From Chrysomallon squamiferum (Eukaryota; Mollusca; Gastropoda; Neomphalida; Peltospiridae): a DNA stretch of 60,000 nt. Location: positions 10,013,002 to 10,073,001 of the forward strand of contig CM022666.1 of assembly GCA_012295275.1 (NCBI GenBank). The letters run 5' to 3'. Shown here one piece after another: positions 12,211-21,237 of this stretch. The notes below the pieces were generated by a model. The model had not been told where the DNA came from. It was given only the letters and a program-made list of their open reading frames with translations, and made no database searches. Both the position numbers and the translations under genes were made by a program. Numbering within the stretch: position 1 is the first letter of the stretch; every line of letters starts with the position of its first letter.

Positions 12211-12529
12211 GTAAACAGAAATACCTCTACATTTTGTTAAGAAGAAATTAATAAAAAGTGAAAAATAAAATTATTTGCTCTAGAAAAAGTAATTAATATG
12301 AAATGAAATAAATTAATGGTAATAAAAATTATAATAGTGATAATGATAATAATGAATTTATTAAAACAGTAATAACGATGACATTATCATCATCATTATT
12401 TAAGAGAATAATAAGAATTATCATGATGATGATAGTAAAGAGGGAAACACTAGTAATTATGGAATTATTTGTATTTGTTTTAAAGATTGTTAAATGAAAC
12501 ATTGACATTTCTGCAGTTTATTTACTCAG

Positions 12530-12613
12530 GATGAGAAGAGGAAACTGAAGAGGAGAATCTACACATGCATCTTCAGCTTAAGAATGCTGCAGGAGCAGGA
12601 CATCAGCTAAATG
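12530..12613 (+). repeat. Exon-like module C, copy 4
   Basis: 84 bp, intact tttactCAG and GTAAACAGG. Confidence 0.74.
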
Positions 12614-12917
12614 GTAAACAGGAATGCCTGTACATTTTATGAAGAAGAAATTAAGAAAAAGTGAAAATTAAAAATACTTGCTTTAAATAAAGTAATGAAA
12701 ATAAAATGAAATAATTAATAGTAATAATATTAATAGTGATAGTTGTGATAATGACAGTATTAAAGTTAACTGAAAACATCATCTTCATCGTCAAAGAGAA
12801 TGTAAGAACAATGATATGATTATAACAATAAGAGTAATACTATTAATGGTGGAATTAATTTTGTATTTAACTGTTTGTTAAATGAAATACTGACATTTTT
12901 TGGATTTGTTTTCACAG

Positions 12918-13124
12918 GATCACAGGAATACAAAGATGAAATGAGGAATGGGTTTTTATATTTTTCGGGGGTTGCCGGCATTTGGGTTTGCGTGTATGCA
13001 TTTTAATGTAGGCATCAGATTGTTAGTACTGATGTCTACAGATGAATGTTCTGCTTTATAATCCGTAGGTCTCATAGGTGAAGAAGGTGAAAGAATGCTG
13101 CAGGAGAAAGACATGACACAAAAG
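12918..13124 (+). repeat. Exon-like module A, copy 5
   Basis: 207-bp form. Intermediate between subtypes: it has GGGGGTTGCCGG like copy 1 but GGGTTTGCGTG where copies 1, 3 and 6 have GGGTGGGCGTG. Confidence 0.75.
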
Positions 13125-13493
13125 GTAAAGAGAAATGCCTGTACATTTTTAGAAGAAGATTAATAAAAAAAATAAAAGTATTGGCTTTATAAAAAGTAAT
13201 TAAAAGAAGTGAGATAAGATAAAATAAAATAAAATAAAATAAAGTGATAAGAACAACAACAACAATAATAGTAACAACTATAATTGCATTACTGAAAATG
13301 AGAATAATAAAGAGAATAACAACAAGAACAACAACTACAACAACAGCATCATGAACATCTTCATCATCAAAGAGAATAAGTGTTATGATGATGATGATAA
13401 AAACGGTAACACTAGTAATGATGGAATTATTTTTTTATTTGTTTTACAGTTTGTTAGATGAAATACTGACATTTCTACGTTTTCTTTTCTAAG

Positions 13494-13582
13494 GATGACA
13501 AGAGTAAACTGAGGATGAGAATCTACATATGCGTCTCCTGTTTAAGAATGATGCATCTTCTGCATAGGACATCTCGTAAATG
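13494..13582 (+). repeat. Exon-like module B, copy 5
   Basis: 89 bp, AAG acceptor as at 12122, donor GTAAACAG. Confidence 0.73.
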
Positions 13583-13901
13583 GTAAACAGAAATACCTCT
13601 ACATTTTGTTAAGAAGAAATTAATAAAAAGTGAAAAATAAAATTATTTGCTCTAGAAAAAGTAATTAATATGAAATGAAATAAATTAATGGTAATAAAAA
13701 TTATAATAGTGATAATGATAATAATGAATTTATTGAAACAGTAATAACGATGACATTATCATCATCATTATTTAAGAGAATAATAAGAATTATCATGATG
13801 ATGATAGTAAAGAGGGAAACACTAGTAATTATGGAATTATTTGTATTTGTTTTAAAGATTGTTAAATGAAACATTGACATTTCTGCAGTTTATTTACTCA
13901 G

Positions 13902-13985
13902 GATGAGAAGAGGAAACTGAAGAGGAGAATCTACACATGCATCTTCAGCTTAAGAATGCTGCAGGAGCAGGACATCAGCTAAATG
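13902..13985 (+). repeat. Exon-like module C, copy 5
   Basis: 84 bp, intact tttactCAG and GTAAACAGG. Confidence 0.74.
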
Positions 13986-14289
13986 GTAAACAGGAATGCC
14001 TGTACATTTTATGAAGAAGAAATTAAGAAAAAGTGAAAATTAAAAATACTTGCTTTAAATAAAGTAATGAAAATAAAATGAAATAATTAATAGTAATAAT
14101 ATTAATAGTGATAGTTGTGATAATGACAGTATTAAAGTTAACTGAAAACATCATCTTCATCGTCAAAGAGAATGTAAGAACAATGATATGATTATAACAA
14201 TAAGAGTAATACTATTAATGGTGGAATTAATTTTGTAATTATCTGTTTGTTAAATGAAATACTGACATTTTTTGGATTTGTTTTCACAG

Positions 14290-14496
14290 GATCACAGGAA
14301 TACACAGATGAAATGAGGAATGGGTTTTTATATTTTTCGGGGGTTGCCGGCATTTGGGTGGGCGTGTATGCATTTTAATGTAGGCATCAGATTGTTAGTA
14401 CTGATGTCTACAGATGAATGTTCTGCTTTATAATCCGTAGGTCTCATAGGTGAAGAAGGTGAAAGAATGCTGCAGGAGAAAGACATGACACGAAAG
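14290..14496 (+). repeat. Exon-like module A, copy 6
   Basis: 207 bp, near-identical to the copy at 9236, including the ACACGAAAG end; offset 5,054 bp. Confidence 0.75.
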
Positions 14497-14866
14497 GTAA
14501 AGAGAAATGCCTGTACATTTTTAGAAGAAGATTAATAAAACATAAAAGTATTGGCTTTATAAGAAGTAATTTAAAGAAGTGAGATAAGATAAAATAAAAT
14601 AAAATAAAATAAAGTGATAATAACAACAACAACAATAATAGTAACAACAATAATGGCAGTACTGAAAATGAGAATAATAAAGAGAATAACAACAAGAACG
14701 ACAACTAGAACAACAACATCACGAATATTTTCATCATCAAAGAGAATAAGTGTTATGATGATGATGATAATAAAAAGGATAAAACTAGTATTGATGGAAT
14801 TATTGCTTTATTTGTTTTAAAGTTTGTTAAATGAAATACTGACATTCCTACGGTTTGTTTTCCCAG

Positions 14867-15042
14867 GACGACAAGTGGAAAATGAAGACCAGAATACGCA
14901 GAAGAAGATTGTTAAGAGTGTTTCATTTTCCTTGGTTTTCTGGCATTTGAGTTGGAGTGTATGCATTTACCTTAGACATACTGATGTCTACACATGCACC
15001 TCCTGCTTAAGAATGCTGCAGCAGAAGGACATCATCTAAATG
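14867..15042 (+). repeat. Exon-like module D, copy 2
   Basis: 176 bp, offset 5,054 bp from the copy at 9813, with very few base differences (for example AAGACTG changed to AAGATTG). Confidence 0.75.
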
Positions 15043-15374
15043 GTAAACAGAAATGTCTGTACATTTTGTGAATAAGAAATTAACAAAAGCTGAAAAATAC
15101 AAATATTTGCTTTACAAAAAGTAATTAAAAGAAAATGAAATAAATTAAGAGTAATAAAAAGTAATAGTGATAGTTATGAGAATGACAATAATGAAGTGAT
15201 CAAGAACAATAACAATGATGACACCATCGTCATCATCATCATGAAAGAAAATAATAACAATTATCATGATGATGATAGTAATGAGGGTAACACTAGTAAT
15301 GATGGAATTAATTTTGTATTTGTTTTAATGTTTGTTAAATGAAATATTGACATTTCTACAGTTTCTTTTCTCAG

Positions 15375-15458
15375 GATTAGAAGAGGAAACTCAAGACGAG
15401 AATCTGCACATGCATCTTCTGCTTAAGAATGATGCAGTAGAACGACATCACCTAAATG
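15375..15458 (+). repeat. Exon-like module E, copy 2
   Basis: 84 bp, offset 5,054 bp from the copy at 10321. Acceptor and donor intact. Similarity to the first block stops near 15774, where the B module that should follow is missing. Confidence 0.75.
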
Positions 15459-15983
15459 GTAAACAAAAATGCCTGTATATTTCGTGAAAAACAAATTAAT
15501 AAACATTGTTAAATAAAAATATTTGATTTAAATAAAGTAATGAAAGTAAAATGATATAAACTAATAGTAATAAAATAATAATGGTGATAGTAGTGATAAT
15601 GACAATAATGAAGTTATCAAGAACAATAACAATGATGACATCAACATCATCATCATCATGATCAAAACGAATAAAAAGAATTGTTATGATGATGATAGTA
15701 ATGAGGGTAACACTACTAATGGTGGAATTAATTTTGTATTTGTTTTAATGTTTGTTAAATGAAATACTGATATTAATAAAAATAATAATAATAGTGATAG
15801 TTGTGACAATGACAGTACGAAAGTTAATTAAAACATCATGATGATCATCAAAGACAATGTATGAACAATGCTTCGATTATAACAATAAGAGTAATATTAG
15901 TAATGCTGGAATTAATTTTGTATTTGTTTTAATGGGGTTTTTTATATATGAAATAACGCCATTTGTTCGATTTGGTTTCACAG

Positions 15984-16203
15984 GATGACAAGAGAATAAT
16001 GAACACAGGAATACACAGATGAAATGGGGAATGGATTTTTCCTTTTTGGGGGGTTGCCGGCATTTGCGTGGACGTATATGCATTTTGTCGTAGGCATCAG
16101 TCTTAATACTGATGTCTACAGATGAATGTTCTCCTTGATAATCCATAGGTCTCATAGGTGAAGAAGGCAAAAGAATGCTGCAGTCGAAATACATCATTTG
16201 AAT
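15984..16203 (+). repeat. Diverged exon-like module A' (donor lost)
   Basis: An A-class module with an extra GATGACAAGAGAATAATGAA at its start, making it like a B/A hybrid. Acceptor tttcaCAG is intact. The donor position reads AATCATAAAG instead of AAGGTAAAG. More diverged than the tandem copies, so probably older. Confidence 0.65.
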
Positions 16204-16330
16204 CATAAAGAGAAATGCCTGTAGATTTTGTTGAGAAGATTAATAGAAAAAAGTTTTGGCTTTATTAAAAGAAGTAAGATAAAACAAAATAAAATAAAGT
16301 GATAATAAAGACAAGAACAATACAGTAACA

Positions 16331-16510
16331 ACAATAATGGCAGTACTGATAATAATAATAATAAAAATAATAATAATGATGATAATAACGGCATTGCTGA
16401 TAATGAGATTAATAATGAGAACAAGAACAACCACTACAGCATCATCTCGAACATCTTCATCATCAAAAAGAATATATATTATCATGATGATTATAATGAA
16501 AAGGATAATA
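16331..16510. repeat. AAT/GAT-rich spacer with internal duplication
   Basis: AATAATGGCAGTACTGATAA is followed by a (AAT)n tract and then a near copy (AATAACGGCATTGCTGATAA), about 55 bp apart. The overlapping open frames on both strands here are low-complexity artefacts. Confidence 0.7.
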
Positions 16511-16591
16511 CTAGTAATGACGGAATTAATTTTGTATTTGTTTTGAAGTTTTTTAAATGAAATACGGACATTCCTACGGTTTATTTTCCAT

Positions 16592-16769
16592 AATGACAAG
16601 AAGTAAATGAGGACCAGAACCCTCAGATGATAACAAGGAATGTTTTTTTCATTTTCCTTGGACATCTGACGTTTGAGTTTGGTTGTATTTATTTTAACGT
16701 TCATATACCGATGTCTATACATGCATCTTCAGCTTAAGAATGCTGCAGGAGAAAGACATGACCTAAATG
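16592..16769 (+). repeat. Diverged exon-like module D' (acceptor lost)
   Basis: About 178 bp and related to class D. Upstream site reads tttccaTAA instead of CCCAG. The end ACCTAAATG followed by GTAAACAC keeps the donor form. Confidence 0.65.
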
Positions 16770-17058
16770 GTAAACACAGATCCCAGTACATTTTTTGAAG
16801 ACTATAATAAAAAGTGAAAAATGAAAATATTTGCTTTACAACAAGTAATCAAAATAAAATGAAACTATTTAATAGTAATAAAAAAATAATACTGATTGTA
16901 CTCATATTGACAATAATGATGTTATCAAGAACAATAACAACGGTGACATCAACATCATCGTCATCAAAGAGAATAATAAGAATTATCGTGATTATGATAG
17001 TAATGAGGATAACATTAGTCATGATGGAATTAATTTGGTATTTGTTTGAAAGTACTTT

Positions 17059-17078
17059 TCTTCTTCCAGGATGAGGAA
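17059..17078 (+). promoter_or_regulatory. Acceptor-like site opening the 42-bp array
   Basis: ttttcttcttCCAG followed by GATGAGGAA: the same acceptor-plus-GATGA start used by the modules, but the sequence after it is the 42-bp minisatellite. No donor follows. Confidence 0.4.
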
Positions 17079-18080
17079 TATTTAAATATATCAGTGAATA
17101 TCTCGCACACAATAGCTGTAACTCTAAATATATTAGTGAACATCTGTCACACAAGGGCGGTAATTCTAAATATATCAGTGATCATCTCTCTCACAAGGAC
17201 GGTAACTCAAAAATATCAATGAATGTCTCTCACACAAGTGCGGAGATTATAAATATTTTACAGAACATCTCACACAAAGGCTGTAACTAAATATATCGAT
17301 CATCATAATCACACAATGGCGGTAACTTTAAATATATCAGTGACATTCTTTCACACAATGGCTGCAGTTCTAAATATATCGTTGAACATTTCTCGTACAA
17401 TGGCCGTAACTCCAAAAATTTCAGTGAACATCTCTCGCACAAGGTTGGTAACTCTAAATATATCAGTCAACATCTCTCACACAAAGGCAGTAACTCTAAA
17501 TATACCAGTGAACATCTCTCACACAAGGGCAGTAATTCTAAATATACCAGTGAACATCTCTCACACAAGGGCAGTAACTCTAAATATATCAGTGAACATC
17601 TCTCACACAAGGGCAGTAACTCTAAATATATCAGTGAATATCTCACACAAAGGGCAGTAACTCTAAATATACCAGTGAACATCTATCAGACAAGGGCAGT
17701 AACTCTAAATATATCAATGAACATCTCTCACACAAGGGCAGTAACTCTAAATATATCAACATCTCTCACACAAAGGCAGTAACTCTAAATATATCAGTGA
17801 ACATCTCTCACACAAGGGCAGTAACTCTAAATATACCAGTGAACATCTATCAGACAAGGGCAGTAACTCTAAATATACCAGTGAACATCTCACACAAGGG
17901 CAGTAACTAAATATATCAGTGAACATCTCTCACACAAGGGCAGTAACTCTAAATATATCGGTGAACATCTCTCACACAAGCGAGGTAACTAAATATATAA
18001 GTGAACATCTCCAACACAAGGACGGTAACTCTAAATATATCCGTGAACATCTCTCACAAGGGCAATTACTATATTAGTAA
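17079..18080 (+). repeat. 42-bp minisatellite
   Basis: About 23-24 copies of a unit holding CACACAAGGGCAGTAACTCT and AAATATATCAGTGAACATCT. Copies at the left edge (17079-17460) are more diverged, with substitutions such as GGCGGTAACT and short deletions. The centre (17460-17990) is more uniform. A few copies lack 2-8 bp, which breaks the reading frame. The period is 14 codons, so open frames appear on both strands (17316-17660 plus, 17467-17682 minus); I do not call these genes. Confidence 0.9.
17316..17660 (+). other. Open frame through the 42-bp array (114 codons)
   Basis: Translates as repeats of a 14-residue unit, VTLNISVNISHTRA, with two N-x-S sequons per unit. It is open because the period is a multiple of three. 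An open minus-strand frame overlaps it, and indels break it at both ends. I see no signal peptide and no non-repeat domain. Most likely a by-product of the repeat. Confidence 0.15.
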
Positions 18081-18560
18081 ACGGTGTTAGCATCGGGGTT
18101 GGTGGTATTTGACATGTAAGTGCTTGGATTAGTGAAGGTAATAAGAGCGGTTCTAATGGCATTATTAGATACGATTGTGCTGGTATTAGTGAGGCTAATT
18201 GCAGCGACTTTGTCGTATTATTAAACGATAGTGCTGTCATAAGCAATCGTAATAGGAGGTGTGCTGCTGGTATTATCTCACATGATATCAGTGATGGTAA
18301 TGGTAGCGATAGTCATTCTATAATTAGACTTGATATTGCTGGTATTAATGATGGTAACTGCAGCTTTTGTGGTGCTATTATAAGACAAGATTGTGCTGGT
18401 GTTAGAAGGAGTACTGGTGGTATTAGTACAAATGATAATGCTTTTGTTAGAAAAGCCAATCAGAGCTCTAGTATTAGTATTATCAGACATGACAGTGCTG
18501 GCATTATTGAATACATTAGGAGTGCTGGTGTTATTGTTAGGTATCATATTTCTGCTATTG
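18081..18560 (-). repeat. 57-bp degenerate repeat, minus-oriented arm 1
   Basis: Read on the minus strand, the unit is about CTAATACCAGCACAATCGTA then tctaataatgccattagaaccgctcttattaccttca. The marker attagtga recurs at 18128 and 18185, exactly 57 bp apart. Copies differ considerably, so this is an old array. Confidence 0.8.
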
Positions 18561-18640
18561 TAGCCCTATCATGTGAAATAATGCGAACAGCACCACTCGT
18601 ACTAAGTGCACTATAACGTTAAATAAATCGACCAGAACCG
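18561..18640. repeat. Inversion junction, copy 1
   Basis: AGCCCTATCATGTGAAATAA...CGTTAAATAAATCGACCA lies between the minus and plus arms. The same sequence recurs at 19142-19220 between the second pair of arms. Confidence 0.75.
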
Positions 18641-18868
18641 CTGCTAATACCAGAAATTTCATATCTAATACACCACCAGCATTCCTCCTATTGTATTCAC
18701 TAATGCCAGCACTGTCTTTCTTGATAATACCAAAACCACCGCTCTTACTGACTTTTCTAATAGCAGCATAATCACACCTAACAATACAACCTGAACCGCT
18801 GCCATTACCTTTACTAACACCACCAATGATAACAAGACAAGAGCTGCATCACTAATACCAGCATTATC
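18641..18868 (+). repeat. 57-bp degenerate repeat, plus-oriented arm 1
   Basis: About four copies of the repeat reading forward (ACTAATGCCAGCACTGTCTT, ACCGCTCTTACTGAC, CTAATACCAGCATTATCATG). Confidence 0.78.
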
Positions 18869-19055
18869 ATGCATATGTCTTATTTTCAGAAAAGTCACCG
18901 ATCTTTGAATGCATTGGCAAGATTTCTTTCACGCTTCCCGTTCACACGGTGTACAATGTTCTTTTCGTCTGCGTGTCTTTCCTACAATGAACAAAAATCC
19001 AGCTGCTCCTCGGTTGATAGCGAAGACGATGCTTTCCCAAATCGCGTTTAATGTT
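18869..19055. other. Non-repeat island inside the 57-bp arrays
   Basis: About 187 bp with no 57-bp periodicity and higher sequence complexity. It begins catatgtcttattttcag and contains a CGGTGTAC...GAAGACGATG stretch. A 60-codon plus frame (18869-19051) crosses it; the product is not recognised and has no visible domain. It interrupts the join between two copies of the arm-junction-arm block and may be an insertion. Confidence 0.55.
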
Positions 19056-19141
19056 AAGAGCCGTAATGACACTGCTGGCATTACTGAATGCAATAGGAGT
19101 GTTGGTGGTATTGTTAGGTATTATAATACTGCTGTTACAAA
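19056..19141 (-). repeat. 57-bp degenerate repeat, minus-oriented arm 2 (short)
   Basis: About 1.5 copies in minus orientation (GACACTGCTGGCATTACTGA, GTTGGTGGTATTGTTAGG). Matches the right end of arm 1 at 18495-18560. Confidence 0.72.
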
Positions 19142-19220
19142 AGCCCTATGATGTGAAATAATACGAACGGAACCACTCCTATTTCATGATAGCACTATCA
19201 CGTTAAATAAATCGACCACA
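19142..19220. repeat. Inversion junction, copy 2
   Basis: AGCCCTATGATGTGAAATAA...CGTTAAATAAATCGACCA, clearly homologous to 18561-18640. Confidence 0.75.
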
Positions 19221-20584
19221 AACGCTGAAACAACCGTCAATAATATCAGAATTATCATATCTAATTCTTCCTCCTATTGCATTCACTAATGCCAGCAAAG
19301 TCTTTGCTGATAATACCAATAATACCGCTCTAATTGGCTTTTCTAATAGCTCCATTATCACACCTGAATCGCTGCTATTACAAACACAAGAACAATAATG
19401 TCTAATGATCCAGGACAAACGCTGCATCATTAATGACAGCACCATCAAATCTGAATATACAATCAGTACAGCTACCTTTTCCATCAGAGCTGCTACCCAA
19501 TATCGTGTGGAGGAATACCACTGATATCGCTCAAATAAGCGTCACTAATACCAGTACAAACGTCTCTAATAATTCCATTAGTTCCGCTCTTCTTACCTTC
19601 ACTAACACCAGAACAATGAAGTCTAATCGTACCATCAATGCCGCTTCCATTACCATCACTAATTCCAGCACTATTATGTGTAATAATCACACCGATATCA
19701 CAACAATTACAATGAGTAGTACAACCTCAGTTTTGCCTACTAATACTCTCAATACCGCTCTTATCACCTTTACTAACACCAGCACTATAATGTCAAATAA
19801 TACCATCAGCGCTCATCCTATTCCGACCTCTAACCACATCTCTGTCAAGTCTGATTTTACAATCAGTACACCTCCCGCTACCGTCTCTAATGCCACTACT
19901 ATCATGACTAAGAAGACCGTTTCTATCTCTGTCATTACCTTCACTAACGCAAGCACGATCGTGTCTGATAACAACACCGATATCGCTGTAATTAGAATCC
20001 TTAATACCATCTAAGTCGCGTCTAACTGATGACACAAGTGCCGATTTCGTTATCACCAGTGATGCCAGCACTATCGCGTATAAGAATACTACCCATATCG
20101 CTTGAATTGACGTCACTAAAACGAGCACAGTCGTCTCTAACAATTCCATTAGAACCGCTCTAATTACCTTCATTAACACCAGCACAGTGAAGTGTAATCG
20201 TACTATGAGTACCGCTCCAACTGCCATCACTAACAGCAGGACAATCGTGCCTAACAAGAACACCGATATCGCTGTATTTACTATGCGTAGCCTCAGCTCC
20301 GCTTAACATCAGTACCTGTTTTACTACCGTTCCTAAGACCAGCACTATCATGTCAAATCATACCATCAGTGCCTCTCCTATTCCGTCCTATAGTGACAGC
20401 ACAATCCAGTCTGATAGGACAATCAGTATCGCTCCCACTACTACCACTGATGTCATTATTGATAAGAGAACTTAGATCCCTGCCATTACCGTCACTAATA
20501 CCAGCACAGCATTGTATAATAATGATACTATAATTGCGTTTATTACGTTCACGAACGCAGCCACTTACGCTTTAACTACAATCA
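19221..20584 (+). repeat. 57-bp degenerate repeat, plus-oriented arm 2 (long)
   Basis: About 24 copies. The marker TACCTTCACTAA / TACCATCACTAA is at 19593 and 19650 (57 bp), and the next clear copy at 19762 is two periods on. The unit holds CACTAATACCAGCACTATCA, TGTCTAATAATACCATCAG and ACCGCTCCTATTACC. Divergence is high. The right end runs directly into the 169-bp satellite. Confidence 0.82.
19433..20014 (+). other. Ser/Thr/Asn-rich open frame through the 57-bp array (193 codons)
   Basis: The longest N-free open frame in the window. Its product is about ten diverged 19-residue repeats of the form TFTNTSTIMSNNTISAxxI, rich in S/T/N with many N-x-S/T sequons, mucin-like in composition. Because 57 bp is 19 codons, substitutions alone do not break the frame. 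Evidence against coding: a 156-codon minus frame overlaps at 19793-20263, no signal peptide or unique domain is seen, no splice structure is evident, and other parts of the array are closed. Kept as a weak candidate only. Confidence 0.2.
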
Positions 20585-21079
20585 TTAGAACGGATTTAGA
20601 TTAGGTGGTGCGTGCGTGTGTTTACTGAGAAGAGACGGATACTTGTCGCAACCGCTCGCACTACGAAACACTCAATCGTGTGCACACATAACAAACAGCA
20701 TCGAATGCGTTCTGTCCTCAAGCTGCTCTTTCAACGCTGTTAATGGATAATCATTACATCTCATTTAAGTAATGTGGTGCGTGTGTGTGTTTATTAACAA
20801 GAGACAGATACTTCTCGCCACCGCTGGCACTCCGAAACTTTGAATTGTATGCAGTCGTAAAACAAAGCATTGATTGCGTTCTGTTCTGAAGCAGCTCTTT
20901 CAACGCTGTTAATGAATAATCTGTAGATCTGATTTAGACGATGTGGTGCGTGTTTGTGTTTACTGAGAAGAGACGGATACTTGTCGCAACCGCTCGCATT
21001 ACGGAACTTTCAATCGTATGCAGTCGTAACACAGAGCAGTGAGTGCGTTCTGTTCTCAAGCAGCTCTTTCATCGCTGTT

Positions 21080-21237
21080 AAACTTTCTGAATCGTATTGA
21101 CAGTCGAATAACTCCAGCAACCGCGCGCTGTACGAAACATTCAATCGTGTGCACACATAACAGTTCATCGAATTTCTGTCCTCAAGCAGCTCTTTCATCG
21201 CTGTTAATGGATAATCATTAGATCTGATTTAGACGAT
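21080..21237 (+). repeat. Internally deleted or recombinant satellite monomer
   Basis: The spacing between successive GTGGTGCGTG markers is 295 bp (20943 to 21238) where 338 is expected. At about 21078 the sequence passes from CATCGCTGTTAA into ACTTTCTGAATCG...CGAATAACTCCAGCAACCG, skipping the usual TTAGATCT/GTGGTGCGTG part. About 43 bp of array register is missing. Confidence 0.7.

Larger units (their letters stand above)
6170..17069 (+). repeat. Tandem array of exon-like modules with GAT-rich spacers
   Basis: At least 22 modules of five related classes (A 206/207 bp, B 89, C 84, D 176, E 84) are separated by spacers of about 300-420 bp. Most modules begin GAT/GAC right after a pyrimidine-rich stretch ending in AG. 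Nearly all end at AAATG or AAAAG followed by GTAAAC or GTAAAG, the form of a 3' and a 5' splice site on the plus strand. Module lengths are kept exactly in every class copy. All classes share an internal core near the end (AGAATGCTGCAGGAG...GACAT) and so descend from one ancestor. Spacers share a conserved start (gtacattttgtgaagaagaaatt) and end (gttaaatgaaatactgacatt), with (ATC)n/(GAT)n tracts between. Modules carry in-frame stops in most frames, so a protein product is not supported; spliced non-coding RNA or a decayed repeat-exon gene remains possible. Confidence 0.8.

Noticed and set aside
16240-16722. 160-codon minus-strand frame
   Set aside because: Mostly isoleucine, valine and asparagine runs from AAT/GAT microsatellite, overlapped by frames on the other strand.
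18031-20351. Several minus-strand frames in the 57-bp arrays (up to 156 codons)
   Set aside because: A period of 19 codons leaves frames open on both strands. None has a unique domain, a signal peptide or consistent conservation.
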